Shown here piece by piece: positions 35,201 through 45,239 of a stretch of 64,000 bases of DNA. Below the pieces are notes generated by a model that saw only the letters and a program-made list of their open reading frames with translations, was not told where the DNA came from and searched no databases. Origin of the DNA: Stenopsyche tienmushanensis (lineage: Eukaryota > Arthropoda > Insecta > Trichoptera > Stenopsychidae); contig WACJ01000469.1 of the NCBI GenBank assembly GCA_008973525.1, positions 1-64,000 on the forward strand, in the 5' to 3' direction. A program made the position numbers and the translations under genes. Position 1 is the stretch's first letter, and each line of letters starts with the position of its first letter.

Positions 35201-38200
35201 AGGTGCCCCGACTCTCCCGACCGAGATCCGCTCGGCCCCCCTCCCGTCGATCGTTTTCTCCCCTCCCCCTTTCGTTCGACGATTTTGATTCGATTTGTGT
35301 ATTTTGCTCGTTTTAAATTTTCGCTTACGATACGAAAGTATTCACCGGCTTTTTAAATATTCACAGTCCACGATCGGTTTCAAACTTTCCGATTTCGAAA
35401 GGGCCCCTCGCACTCCGCCGTCCGATCCGGAGCTCGTCTCGCAGGTCGGCCGAAAGCGCGACGGGCGAGCGCGAGTGCGAGCGGCCCTCTCCCTCTGCAC
35501 GTCTCTCCCTCTCGAACCGACCCGAGACCTCCCGCAGCGATCGCGATTATTTAAGTCTTTCGACGACGAATATCTTCAGAGATGCACGACTTGCGATTTC
35601 TCGATTGCCTATTTGACGTTAACGTAAAATTGCATCGGCGGACGCGTCTCGAGCGTCGTTTCGGCGGCGATCGAGCCGAAAAGCTCGTGCATCCCTGCTT
35701 TGGAATTGGTCTTCGACAAATAATATCGTAAGATTTCCATCTGTATGTACATACGAACAAAATAGGTCACATATTTTGACAAAAGAACGAAACAGACGGA
35801 TGGAAATAGTACCGGTAGAGTTATAACGTTGTGGTGGGTGCGATGTTAGGCACTTGCGAGGAAGGTCCCGCTCTTGTTGGCCCTGCCTGGACTCGCCCGC
35901 AACCCTTTCCGAGCCCTCCGCAGCCGAGTCCGCCGTCTCCGAGTAAGAACTCTCTCTCATCATCTCTCACACACACCACGCAGACGACGGCCCGCTCCTC
36001 CCGTTCCGACCGCACCGACTTTGCTCTCGCATTCGATGTACGCTTCGTAGCTTTCGTGCGCTAGCGCAGACGCTGCGACGCGAGGGCTCGTCCCCCGGGG
36101 CGTCCCCGTGGCGCCCCCGGAGCGTCCCGACTCTCGTTCGCAGCGTCGCCTCTTCCGTTCGAACGGACGCACTTCCTCGCTTGCCTTTTCAGAATCACAC
36201 TAAACTTTAGGCAATTTTTTCACTCAAAAGTATCAGTGTACCGATTTGGGGAATGCATTGTATCGTAGCTGCGTAGTTGTTCGGCTTGCATGCAGATCGC
36301 GAATCGCGAACGCAGCGCGGTTCCGAGGATGCTCGTCGATATCTCCGACCGGGGTTCGCTCTCGACGGTCGATAATATCCTTCGAGACTGCAATTTTCTA
36401 ATCGACTTCGGCGTCGGTGCGACGACCGATCGACGCGTTTTCGACTGAGAAACTCTTTTCCTCCGTTCCGTTTTTGAGTTGCTAATAAACCGAAAGACAA
36501 AAAATACAGCTAAACGTGTTATTACACTATAAGAGGACCATTAAAAAACTAAAAACCGCGAAGAGAGCGACGTCGAGAAAAAACTATCTACCGTTCGTCA
36601 AACGCTTCCGTTTTAAAAATACTATTGTCGAATGTGTCCAAAAATCTCGATGAAGATTGAAAATTTACTATACATTTCATTACGACTAGGGGTCCCAATC
36701 GATATTCGAATATATTTGCCCTTTTTTCAACATTCGTAAATTCGAATATTTATAAAAGTAATTAGAAAGTTATTCGTAATAAATCCCAAGTAAAATTAAC
36801 TTATTTCAAATCTTGGATGCATTTTGTTTTCAAACTAGTCATCGGAGACTCGGGGAGAAACTGACTTGTCAATTTCTTTTACTTATTTTAGTATCAATAG
36901 CTACTATTGTTATGTATTTGAATTTATCAACGAAGAAAAACTTTCAAGCGGTTCAATTTTAACCTTCCGACAGTTCGTGTGGCATCCACTTGTCCAGCAT
37001 TTTTATCTTCCCTATTTCGACATTATTTTTGCCCTTTTCGAATTATTCTTTCCCAAATCGATCCTTCTCCGAATTCTCAGTTAATATTTCCACCTGCTTT
37101 TACTGCGCTGTGCCCCAATTTAAACTCATACAAAAGGCTAGCGGTTTTTTTGTATGAGTTGAAGTTGACGTTGAAAACAATAGAAATACCAAAAATGACT
37201 CAATATTTAAAAACAACTAATGAATATATTACTTTTTTCAATTTCAAATAATCGAACTTATACCTCTCTCGATCGCGATGGATCTTTGACTAATTGGAAA
37301 ACTCGACACATTTCTTTACGAAAAAAAATCAATAAAACATTCTAATTCCATTCAATTGGCTCATTTCCGAGGATTGATTCAATCTACGAACACGAACCCA
37401 ACAGGAGGCTCGAAATTTTGGATACTGGTAAAGATTTAGCTCCAATTTTGCCTTATTAAAAAAAAAATTCATATATAAAATATTCGAATACACGAATGCT
37501 TTACCAATTTCATATTCGTTATTCGAATTATTGATTTTACGAATATTTGGGACCCCTAATCAAAATCTTAACAGGTATCAAAAGGTATGCGATCACTCGC
37601 AGTTCACATTTCAATTGAGATGTTGGAGACTTTTTGCAAAATATTAGCGAGCAAACCTCTTCGGATTCGATATCTCAAAATCTTGACAGAAGCTGTTGAA
37701 TGTTTTACACAATTTCAATATATTACCATACAAGTTCTATTCGTTTCTTAATCCTCTCGATGCGGAACAACAATATACCGTCATTGGCAACTCTTGCGAG
37801 AAGTATCGACGATTACACATCGTCATCGACCCTGTCTAAAATAGCTTTTTTGGAAGTTGCTCTTATTTACATGATAAGTTTATTTTGAAGAAATAGACGC
37901 TAATTTACGAGGGTGGATAAAAATAAGGATTCGGGTAGCCTAATTAATTAGATATGTGGCTGCACTGTGATTTTTTTTTTAGATGGCTTTTAGCAATCCC
38001 GTTTATGGAACTATCGCCAACCATTTTAACATGATTTTACATAGTCAATGTATACTTCAAAAATGTGATCGCCAGCCATACCTCTCGTAGATTCGAGCCC
38101 GTGACGATCGAGTCGCTGGTCCGACTGCTCGATTGCAGAAGTACCCGCGAGTCACATTAGTATGAGAATAATACGAAGAGGATTCAAATGTAACCCGGAA

Positions 38201-40534
38201 TATTGCTGTACAAATTTATTTGTGATATACAGTGTCTTATTTTTCTATATGGTTCCTTTCATTAGAAATATATTTATTCCATCGGATAGGAAACTCCTTC
38301 CCGTCGCCGGGGAAAGAAGGCAGTCGTTCGATCGTTGCCTCCCGATGCCTACACGAGTGACCGTATGGCGTATGACAGTCACGCTCTGGACTGCAAAGTG
38401 AGCGCTCTCGGTATAATCGGGCGAGTTTTCATGTTCGAATCGGTTTTCTTCATTTTTTGTCACGATAAGCAGCCTCTGTATCATCCGTCTGTCATGTAGA
38501 AAATCAATCAACCAAATGCCTTTCGTGTTCTAAAATATCGTAACCGTCACTTTTCGCGCAACATTCCGGTCCGACAGATCGCTCGGGTCTCACTTACAGT
38601 AGCATCGCCGAACTGTGGCTCGAGTCATTTCACTCGGTTTCGCGCCCGGGTACGAGAAAACGAATGCTCGTGCGTTGCGCAACAGAGAATGCTATTTTTC
38701 GCCTTCTTTCTTCGGTGACGGAATCGAGAGGCTTCCTATTCGATGAATAAAATCTAACGAAAGAAACTATATTGGAAAATGGTGTACTTCGTTTGCACTT
38801 TTATATAACACTTTTATAGCAAAATTCCAGGTTATATTTGAATCACCTTCGTAAGTTATGAGTATAATAATAAAAATATAATGTATAATATAGTTCATTT
38901 ATACTAATGCTTTATAAATATCGTTATATTAGAATTTTGGCATTGTATTAAATATATGAATGATACTGTAGTAGGCAACGTTTCATAGGATTTTCATTTA
39001 GATTTGTCAAATTGTTTCATTTCGACATTTATTTTGTTTAAAATTATTTAAAATTTTTCATATCAATCTTTGACCTGACGATCGTTTTTCTCGTTTGCAA
39101 ATACGATTTATGAAAGCAAATCGGTTTCCTTAATTTACTTAATGATTTACAATTAATATTATTTGTATAATCAAACAGATACTTTTTTAAATATTATTCT
39201 TGCCCTTTTCAAACATTTTTTACCCACGCGTTATTAAATTGCATCAAATCGGCTCGACATTTTTATCTCGGGTACAATTTTTTCGGTCGGCACTGAAAGG
39301 GTTTAAAAACGTTAATGACAAAAAAAAATGACGAATCTATCAGAGTTCTGTGGATCGACAAAAATGTCTCGATCGTTATTCTCCGAAAGATTTCAAATTA
39401 TTATTACGAACTAATTTTTAATTTCCTATCCGTTTACATAAAATAAGTAAAAATTGTTTGCTAAATAATTATATAACGACCAAATTGACGGACAGAAAAT
39501 TTGTCAACGTCTTGTTATTTTCCATTGTTATTATAATTTATGTGTTTTTTTTAAATTATATTGCAATAGCTTGTTTCGTCGTTGTTATTATTTTGCTCGA
39601 TTCGTTCTCGCTACTAATATTAAATCATTGTTATTTTGTTAAATTTCATGCTTTTTTATATAAATAGTTCGATTACAGCCAAATAACAAAGCTAAATAAA
39701 ATTATTTTTCTCTTTTTTCTAAAATAAAATTTCTTTGAACAATGAAAAAAAACGCGATAGGATATCCGGATTTTTCAAATCTTTTGAAAATTAAAATCAT
39801 ATATATATATTATCTTTTTTAAAACATCAAAATGGCATGAGATATATAAATGTTAATTTAAGAATTTATTTTTTAGTATTATATAAGAGTGCTCTAATAA
39901 ATTCCAAACAAATTCATTTAGTTGTACGGTGTATTTGAATCGTTAAAAATTGGCTATTTTTGGACCGTCAAAGTGAGATGACGCCTTAATCCACTACCAA
40001 AATATGCTATGAAACGGATAGTACAAAAATGGTAAAATAAGTACTACAACGAGTCAAACTGATCGGTGATTATACAAATTAATGGAAAAAATCTCAATTA
40101 TCGTCCGACGCCTACGCAAAATTATTCAAATAACCACAGAGAAGTTGCGATGTTTGAGATCGGGCTTTCGCCATATTAGATGTGACATACGCATGCCTCT
40201 TCGTGCTTTTAGTTGCTTCTTTAACTGTCTCTTAAAAGTCGTCAGCTTACATGTTTAGGTATTCGGCTAGCTTTCGACGGCGTCCGGGCGATCGCGAGTC
40301 TGAACATGGGCGTTCTTCCAGATTGGCGAGCGCCTCCGAGCTGCTGAGGGCCGGAACCAGAGACATGACGAGGAGTCAGCTCCTGTCCACGGAGTACATC
40401 GGCGGCAGCGCGCGCGACCTCTACAGGTAGGCGCTCTCCCTCGCCCTCCTCCGGAGCCTCTCTCGCCTCTCACCTCCCTCCTCTGTCGCAGGCCCGCTCA
40501 GACCGAGATAGCCGAGATGGAGACGGTGCTGTGA
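24435..40534 (+). CDS. Nmdar2: NMDA-type ionotropic glutamate receptor subunit 2 (GluN2-like)
   Basis: This is the glutamate-binding subunit of the NMDA receptor, a ligand-gated cation channel of excitatory synapses that works with GluN1. Exons: 24435-24735, 25019-25192, 25272-25453, 25570-25807, 25881-26055, 26148-26295, 28930-29159, 31153-31354, 31428-31586, 31658-31825, 31902-32026, 32110-32262, 32342-32444, 34494-34642, 34720-34940, 35016-35202, 40322-40426, 40492-40534. Every phase matches, giving 3063 bp or 1020 residues. Order: signal peptide (1-25), amino-terminal domain (to about 406), S1, M1 (604-624), pore loop (about 645-662), M3 with IYTANLAAF (689-697), S2, M4 (about 861-882), cytoplasmic tail ending METVL. 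Arg561 (NSERE) and Asp776 (IYDG) are the glutamate-binding residues of the family. The start was chosen because a hydrophobic leader follows it directly. One intron is GC-AG. Confidence 0.96.
27724..27893 (-). repeat. tRNA-derived SINE, copy 1
   Basis: Read on the minus strand, the head holds an A-box-like GATCGAGCAGTCGGAC and, about 38 nt on, a B-box GGGTTCAAATCTAC, the internal promoter layout of tRNA genes. The body follows: GTATGGCTGTCGCC, ATGGTTGGCAATAGTTCCAT, ATTGCTAAAAGCCACCTC. Copy 2 at 37981-38152 has the same order of blocks, and a 3' fragment lies at 22139-22184. The head does not fold into a tRNA I can assign, so it is a SINE and not a tRNA gene. Confidence 0.75.
28240..28504. mobile_element. 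MITE related to 21869-22534
   Basis: It begins CACTTGAGTCTGTTTTTATG and ends CCGCATAAAAAAACCCAAGT, inverted repeats of the same family as 21869-22534, with TA at the left boundary. Internal GCATAAAAA blocks and AGGTTCCATTATTTTTGAAA are shared with the larger copy. At 265 bp it is a deleted relative. Confidence 0.8.
28930..31586 (+). CDS. Nmdar2: Nmdar2 exons 7-9: end of ATD and S1 ligand-binding half
   Basis: Exon 7 (28930-29159) begins IGVWKSW and contains [13 protein letters not shown], the start of S1. Exon 8 (31153-31354) contains [31 protein letters not shown] and [17 protein letters not shown]. Exon 9 (31428-31586) contains [20 protein letters not shown] and [11 protein letters not shown]. 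Arg561 in NSERE is the residue that holds the glutamate alpha-carboxylate in GluN2. Exon 9 has an unusual acceptor, TTCAAG|GTG. Codon use is GC-rich here too, although the surrounding introns are AT-rich. Confidence 0.93.
29160..31152. other. Nmdar2 intron 7, nothing recognised
   Basis: AT-rich with CpG-rich pockets (about 29290-29420, 30870-31140). Open frames on both strands match no family I know. No acceptor/donor pair with an obvious receptor-like exon is visible. Confidence 0.5.
31658..32444 (+). CDS. Nmdar2: Nmdar2 exons 10-13: M1, pore loop, M3 and S2
   Basis: Exon 10 carries M1 ([19 protein letters not shown]) and the start of the pore loop ([12 protein letters not shown]). Exon 11 continues [11 protein letters not shown], then M3 with [12 protein letters not shown]. 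Exons 12-13 are S2: [47 protein letters not shown]. The residue at the tip of the selectivity filter, where vertebrate GluN subunits have Asn, is Gln659, exactly at the exon 10/11 junction. The first Ser of the classic SYTANLAAF motif is Ile. Asp776 (IYDG) is the conserved glutamate-binding acid. Confidence 0.94.
32770..33990 (-). pseudogene. Dead transposon-borne gene in Nmdar2 intron 13
   Basis: Minus-strand segments follow each other as one broken protein: [18 protein letters not shown] and VCVLLEQK (about 33870-33795), then [13 protein letters not shown] (about 33680-33640), [18 protein letters not shown] (about 33535-33485), a gap, [17 protein letters not shown] (about 33415-33365), [20 protein letters not shown] (about 33165-33105), and [20 protein letters not shown] (about 32920-32860). 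This is the layout of a repetitive protein family found in many arthropods; I recall it being annotated as Cc8L18.2-like and treated as transposon-derived. Several stops and frameshifts break it. The family name is from memory and uncertain; that this is one decayed protein is well supported. Confidence 0.7.
34494..34940 (+). CDS. Nmdar2: Nmdar2 exons 14-15: end of S2 and M4
   Basis: Exon 14 (34494-34642) reads [20 protein letters not shown] and on to [12 protein letters not shown]. Exon 15 (34720-34940) reads [19 protein letters not shown], then M4 ([20 protein letters not shown]) and the start of the cytoplasmic tail ([10 protein letters not shown]). Exon 14 ends in phase 2 at a GC dinucleotide, discussed separately. 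After 34940 the reading frame continues in phase 1 into the [15 protein letters not shown] exon. Confidence 0.93.
34643..34719 (+). other. GC-AG intron in Nmdar2
   Basis: The exon ends ...CTCAGAAG and the intron begins GCGAGCGC, with no GT near enough to keep the frame. The acceptor is TCTTTGCAG. Splicing AG|GC...AG|G gives the conserved RRYWMTG junction in frame, so a non-canonical GC donor is the simplest reading. GC donors are a known minor class read by the U2 spliceosome. A sequencing change of one base would be the alternative. Confidence 0.8.
35016..40534 (+). CDS. Nmdar2: Nmdar2 exons 16-18: cytoplasmic tail with PDZ-binding terminus
   Basis: Exon 16 (35016-35202) encodes [40 protein letters not shown] and a Leu/Arg-rich segment likely to form a coiled coil. 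It ends at a weak donor (AAG|GTGCCC). A 5.1-kb intron follows. Exon 17 (40322-40426) encodes [20 protein letters not shown] and [13 protein letters not shown]. Exon 18 (40492-40534) encodes [14 protein letters not shown] and the stop. The last residues, ETVL, form a class I PDZ ligand, as vertebrate GluN2 subunits also have at their C-terminus for scaffold proteins. Phases are 2/2 across both joins. Confidence 0.88.
35367..35444 (+). CDS. Candidate cassette exon in the Nmdar2 tail (78 nt)
   Basis: A clear acceptor (TTTTTAAATATTCACAG) and a donor-like CGCAG|GTCGGC bound 78 nt. The stretch is open in phase 2-2, the phase needed between exons 16 and 17, so it could be included or skipped without a frameshift. 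The product would be Ser/Pro/Arg-rich. I know of no matching protein, and a second frame is also open, so support is weak. Confidence 0.22.
35850..35942 (+). CDS. Candidate cassette exon in the Nmdar2 tail (93 nt)
   Basis: The interval ends at a strong donor (CTCCGA|GTAAGA) and begins after GATGTTAG, an acceptor with a poor pyrimidine tract. It is 93 nt, open in phase 2-2, and would insert about 31 residues ([17 protein letters not shown] and on) between exons 16 and 17. It is a local GC-rich pocket inside an otherwise AT-rich intron, as the true exons are. Other frames and the minus strand are open here too, so this stays a hypothesis. Confidence 0.35.
36688..37557. repeat. GGGGTCCC/ATATTCG family element in Nmdar2 intron 16
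   Basis: The left end is AGGGGTCCCAATCGATATTCG and the right end CGAATATTTGGGACCCCT, inverted copies. The interior (TGTTATGTATTTGAATTTATC, CGACAGTTCGTGTGG) is shared with 12530-12815. The outer 8-mers on the two sides are not identical, so a target duplication is not visible. It is non-coding. Confidence 0.75.
37981..38152 (-). repeat. tRNA-derived SINE, copy 2
   Basis: The minus strand carries CAATCGAGCAGTCGGACC, then B-box GGGCTCGAATCTACGAG, then GTATGGCTGGCGATC, AATGGTTGGCGATAGTTCCAT and ATTGCTAAAAGCCATCT. All are in the same order as copy 1 at 27724-27893, about 80% similar by eye. A fold-back element begins 20 bp further on. Confidence 0.75.
38174..38851. mobile_element. Fold-back mariner-like MITE with long terminal inverted repeats
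   Basis: The left arm starts CGAAGAGGATTCAAATGTAA and continues for over 100 bp. The right arm ends TTATATTTGAATCACCTTCG and mirrors it, including TTCTATATGGTTCC-TTTCATTAGA versus TCTAACGAAAGAAACTATAT. TA flanks both ends (38172-38173, 38852-38853), the Tc1/mariner target. The same arm appears once inside the composite elements at 11460-12332 and 14559-15485. The core near 38300-38640 is CpG-rich and non-coding. Confidence 0.8.
38852..40321. other. Remainder of Nmdar2 intron 16, AT-rich
   Basis: No exon or repeat boundary could be placed with confidence. It ends at the acceptor GCGTTCTTCCAG before exon 17. Confidence 0.5.
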
Positions 40535-41160
40535 TCGAAGCGACCCCCGACAGACCGGCCCCGAGCCCGAGCCCGAGCCCCCTGCGATCGACGGACGCCG
40601 CCGTGAACTTCGTCAGATACGTCCGCCTTTCGATACGATAAGATTAGCCTTATTTTGTCACTAGGCACGTTTCTTTTCTTCGAAATCATATTTTTATAAG
40701 GTTCGTCGAACGTTTTCCTCGCAAAAATTGGACCTTCGACAGATCCGCCCTCGGACGCGTCGAGCGGGTCGAAAGCGAGCGACTCTCCGCGGCGACGCGC
40801 GCTCTTCTCTCGAAACGCGCCCGTCAATTCGACAGTCAATTTTGTGCATCCCTTCGAAAGCGCGACGAGCCCCGGCGGAGAGAGTTTCACCTTTCAAAAT
40901 AATATACACCGAGTGTGCGACGTGCGACGCGAAATGCGTCCGTTTAAATTTGAAGGGGGCGAGTCTCCTCCCTGGAACGACTGGAACGCGTCGGCGAATC
41001 GTATACTCTGACAATAGGAAAAAAAAATCACTCTTCCGGTTTGGAAAACGTCTTACACCAATTAAATGTTAAGAATTATCAACAATATATTTGTACATAT
41101 ATATATTATGATAAAAAATAAATTGTAAAAATATGATGTAATTAATAAATAAAATATTCG
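40535..41160 (+). promoter_or_regulatory. Nmdar2 3' UTR with polyadenylation signals
   Basis: The stop codon is at 40532-40534. Two AATAAA hexamers, at 41117-41122 and 41144-41149, are the first good polyadenylation signals downstream. CpG-rich sequence persists to about 41000 and then gives way to AT-rich DNA, which fits a transcript end near 41140-41170. Confidence 0.6.
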
Positions 41161-41445
41161 AATTCTTAAAATGACTGTAAAACGTAGAAAAATGATTCGC
41201 CGTTCGAGCGAATCGTTTCGCTCGGCGTGAACGATGGCGAGCGAAATATTTAAAAATATATGTATTTATATTATTCAATGTGAAATATTTTCACAACTTA
41301 CGTATTTGATTGTAAATATGTGTCGTGTAATTGAGGCGCGCTGCGACGCGTCTCGAGGCGACGCAGCGTCGCAAATTGTTACTATTGTTAGTGGTTGTTA
41401 TGTCGTTACTAAGGTTCGCGCGGCGTCGAGCGTCCGCGAGTCGGC

Positions 41446-41505
41446 CCTCCGAGAGGACCCCCTCCTAGAGGACCCCCTCCGAGAGGACTCCCTCCGAGAG
41501 GACGT
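41446..41505 (+). repeat. 15-bp tandem repeat, four units
   Basis: Four adjacent copies of a CCTCCGAGAGGACCC-like unit, each with one to three substitutions (CCTCCTAGAGGACCC, CCTCCGAGAGGACTC, CCTCCGAGAGGACGT). It lies about 300 bp past the presumed Nmdar2 polyadenylation site, in a CpG-rich pocket. Confidence 0.85.
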
Positions 41506-42393
41506 CCTCCCTCGCGTTCGCTCCGCGCCGATTATATTTTTCGAAGAATCAAATGTATTTTTAATATTTTTTACAAGCTTGAGTTGAATCCGTCATTCGT
41601 TTCGATCGGAGCCCGAATCGCACGTGCGTCGTTTCCGAGGGATGATTGAAATTCGTCAAACACAGCCTAAACTGACACAACAGACGACATTGTTTTCTTT
41701 ACTATGAAAAGGGTATTTTTAATTGTACGAACTCGTTATACCAAAATATGTTTTCATTATATGAATGTTGATATTTATTCGAAATTATGTATATGTAATT
41801 GTATTACATGTATATTTTTTTTTATACACTTTGTTTTATTTCAACACCCCGAACGTTCTTCGTCTTTCGTCCTTCGCTCGAAGCAAAACTCTAAATATTC
41901 TCATTCAATTTGTAAAGTGTTACCAAATGTTTTGCGCCATCGACGGCGTTCGCTCGTTCGACTCGTCGCGTATTTCTATGACGACTTGCAAACTCGCGAA
42001 ACCCGCATTCCTACCTCTGTCTGTTCGCGCTGCCTTATTTTCACTTCGCTTTCGTCAATTTGACTAATGACAAAGTCAAACTTGTCGATCTGAGATAGAA
42101 CGACACTCGAGCGAAGACGTACCGTTCCTCAAGTTTGCGATCCGACTGTCGAATTTGAGCCTCGCGAGAAACGATACCGATACGCGTCGGGCGACGAGAG
42201 TGTCAAACGTGAGCTTCGTTGCGGTCCTCGCAGATCAGTGGATTTGTACGGTTGGTAAGTGACGTACGAGCAAATATGGCATCTACGATTATTTTTATTT
42301 ATTTTATTATGACAAATTTAAATTAGCTCACCACTCCGAACTCACCACAACGGAGGACGGTTACCAGGAGCGTAACCAAGACAACAACACATT
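41506..42393. other. Intergenic DNA downstream of Nmdar2
   Basis: No gene is recognised. At 42237-42330 there is a diverged copy of the block at 10188-10266 (GTGGATTTGTACGG, GAGCAAATATGGCATCTACG, AATTAGCTCACC). Confidence 0.5.
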
Positions 42394-42682
42394 CTTTGAC
42401 AATTAACCCGATAGGTGCTTCGAAATATCGGAATAAAAATAACTTAAACGCGATCGAATACCCTGTGTTTCCTAAATTATAATCTTATATATATATATAT
42501 GGAGTTTTTGAAATTTACACGAGTCATATTTTTATGATTTTAATTTTCAAAATATTTGGAAAAACGGGGTATTCGATCGTGTTTTTGAGTTTTTTTTAAA
42601 GTCAAAATTTTAATAGAATTTTTACCTCTGTCTGATATTTCGAACCACCTATCGGATTCATTATCAAGGATTAACTGTTACC
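42394..42682. repeat. Fold-back MITE-like inverted repeat
   Basis: The left half (GACAATTAACCCGATAGGTG, TCGAAATATCGG, GCGATCGAATACCC) is mirrored by the right half (GGGGTATTCGATCGTG, GATATTTCGAACCACCTATC, GGATTAACTGTT). The arms are about 85-130 bp, diverged by indels, round an AT-rich loop. No coding potential. Confidence 0.65.
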
Positions 42683-45239
42683 ATAAAACCATTAAAAAAA
42701 ATCACATGTTTTACAAATATGTGAGTATTTATAATGAATAACGCTCAAGATAAATATTCTTCAGGATCTGATTTCTAAATGTTACTTCTCTGTCGACTGC
42801 ACGTTTTTACTTTTGTTTAACTTTCATCAATAAAATTCAATTTGTAAAATAGGCGTGTCTATAATGTGTTCGCATTTTTATTAATAAACCTTTATTAAAA
42901 AATAATATTACAACTTAAGATGACATAGCAATTATGGACGCATACATAACAATACATATTAAGTATTAGATTACTATCCTTATCCTAAATACAAAAAAAA
43001 CTTTTGATACAAAAAAAAACATATTTGTTTATTAATTCATTCATAAGAGGAGGGGGGGGGATAGAAACATAAAACTCTTTTATTAAAAAAAAATCGTTAA
43101 CCTAACTACACTAACGCAATACATTTTACATCAATTTTTGCAAATATCTAATATTATTATTGCGTATCTCTGAGTGTCGATACGAATTAACTAGTGTGAT
43201 GTGAAATGTTTGTATAGAAATTGTATTATGTTAAGGGACGTTTCTAACTTGTTAGGCCTAAAAGTAATCGATTTCTTAACATTTTTTATACAAAAAGTAT
43301 TAAATATAGAATGTTAATATTTAGTGTAGGCATAAATTGCACTAGGCGATGTTTTTTAACATAAAAATATGTTTTAAAGGTTGATAAGGTATGATAGTGG
43401 GAGTGGGGGGAGTCACGTATGTTGGTGTGCGACCGATGACATTCTACGCCACGGAGGTCCTAAGTCCTGGACAGGTGATTTACAGTAAAAAAAAGAAAAT
43501 ATTTGGAACAATATTGTGTACAGTTTAGCCTATAATTAAGAAGAAATATTGGAAAATAAAAAAAATAGTGAGCGATCGAATGATCGATGTGTATTTTTAC
43601 CAATATTTTTTATATTTTTTTGTTCATTGAATAAAAACTTTGTATATATTTAGATAATTATAAGTCAAACGATGAAGACGTTTATTGTACACATGCCTGC
43701 CAAATTTCATAAATAATTATCATCTAGGTGGCGTGTGGAAACACTTCTGTGAGCTTGGTAATAGTAGTTTCGAGAAAAACGCGTTTAAAGTTTCTCCTCC
43801 CCTCGGCTTCGTGTTGCGCAGCTTCTCCTCGCCAGCCTATAACTTTGCAAGTTTCATATATATCGACTTGACATTTACTAATAGTGTTCTTAAATATTGG
43901 TTCTTTCCGATACACAAAAAAAACTTTTTTTTAAACCAACAAGGCATAAATGTCCCTTAACATACGAAAGTATTCCTTTTTCGATGGAAGCTTAAAATCT
44001 TATGTACGCGTTGTTAAAAGACGTCGTATTGAAAGGCGTCGATTGCAATTTTCAAAGTTTAACATTGAACGACTTGAATTTTTTAAATGTCGTCGAGCGA
44101 ATCAGATGTTACACAGTCGAATAGTTGGTCGGAGGCCAAAAGAGAAGTGAAGTGTTAATTTCGCCAGTAAACCGAGAAACGAACGCGTCTATCGTGTTCG
44201 TAAATAAACCCAATTTTCTATCAGGACCGCGTAGCGCGTAACAAGCCTGTATATCAATAAATGAACCTCAACGCGGTTGATATTGTTTTGCATTAGCATA
44301 CAATATTAAATTTCTTAATGTATTGCGAAAATAAAACAACAGCAACGAGCCTGTCAGTTTTCTTCCGGTGTAGATTTAGCAAAGAAGTGGTGAAAAAACG
44401 AAATTCATCAGCGACGAGGACGATACGTTCATTTCAATTATCAAAACGAATGCCTGTCAACAAAACGACAATAAAAATCGAGCCTCGACTCCTAGACACT
44501 CGTTCAGTTCTTATGCGATATTCGCAACAGAGCGATATAATGAATTATAAACGGAAAGAAATTATTCTTGAAAAATATAATTTAGTAATGATTTTAAATA
44601 ATGCCTATAGATGACACAATACAGTAAATAAACGTTTTAGAAAATGTACATCTTGTATAGTATATTCGCAATATATATATATATGTATATATTTTAATGG
44701 GCATCTCATTTAGCGCCTAATTCTGAACGAACATTTAAACGTGTGAGGGCTCCTCTACGGCACGACCTCGCCGTCGATGAACGAGCGTACGATGAGACGC
44801 AAGACGCCCGTTTCGGTCTCCGATTTTAAGCACTCGGAGCGTTAAAACACTTATTGATAGCCTGAAAATTGCCTTATAATAAAAAATAATATATTTAATC
44901 ACTTCGTGCTTAATTTAGTGAGCTTGAATTTTAAAATTGAGATTTTAAAACTAGGGGCCAAATTTAGCGTTTTATTCGAAAAAGTGGAATTTTACAGTAA
45001 ATTATAAGATAGTTATGGATAATTTTATTCGTCTAATTATCCATAGACTTTTAATTAAAATAAAGCTCGTATTAAATACGATAGTTTAGGAATGAGGTTA
45101 TACAACTACTTAAAAAAAACCTTTAGTTTGTATTACATTCGTATCTAACAAATTGAATTTATTTTTAAAAAAACATGTGCATTTATTAATAAGGAAGTAA
45201 TTTCAAATTTCGATCGTGATAATACTACTGTTGCGTGGA
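42683..45239. other. AT-rich intergenic DNA, no gene seen
   Basis: The longest open frames (43685-43960, 44318-44614) have AT-driven composition and no family resemblance. A poly-G patch (GGAGGGGGGGG) lies at about 43050 and a G-rich patch near 43400. Confidence 0.55.

Noticed and set aside
35831..36064. Separate small gene in intron 16 (frame with many Pro/Ser)
   Set aside because: The frame is low complexity and runs through a strong splice donor at 35943. A cassette exon in another frame fits better, though that too is unproven.
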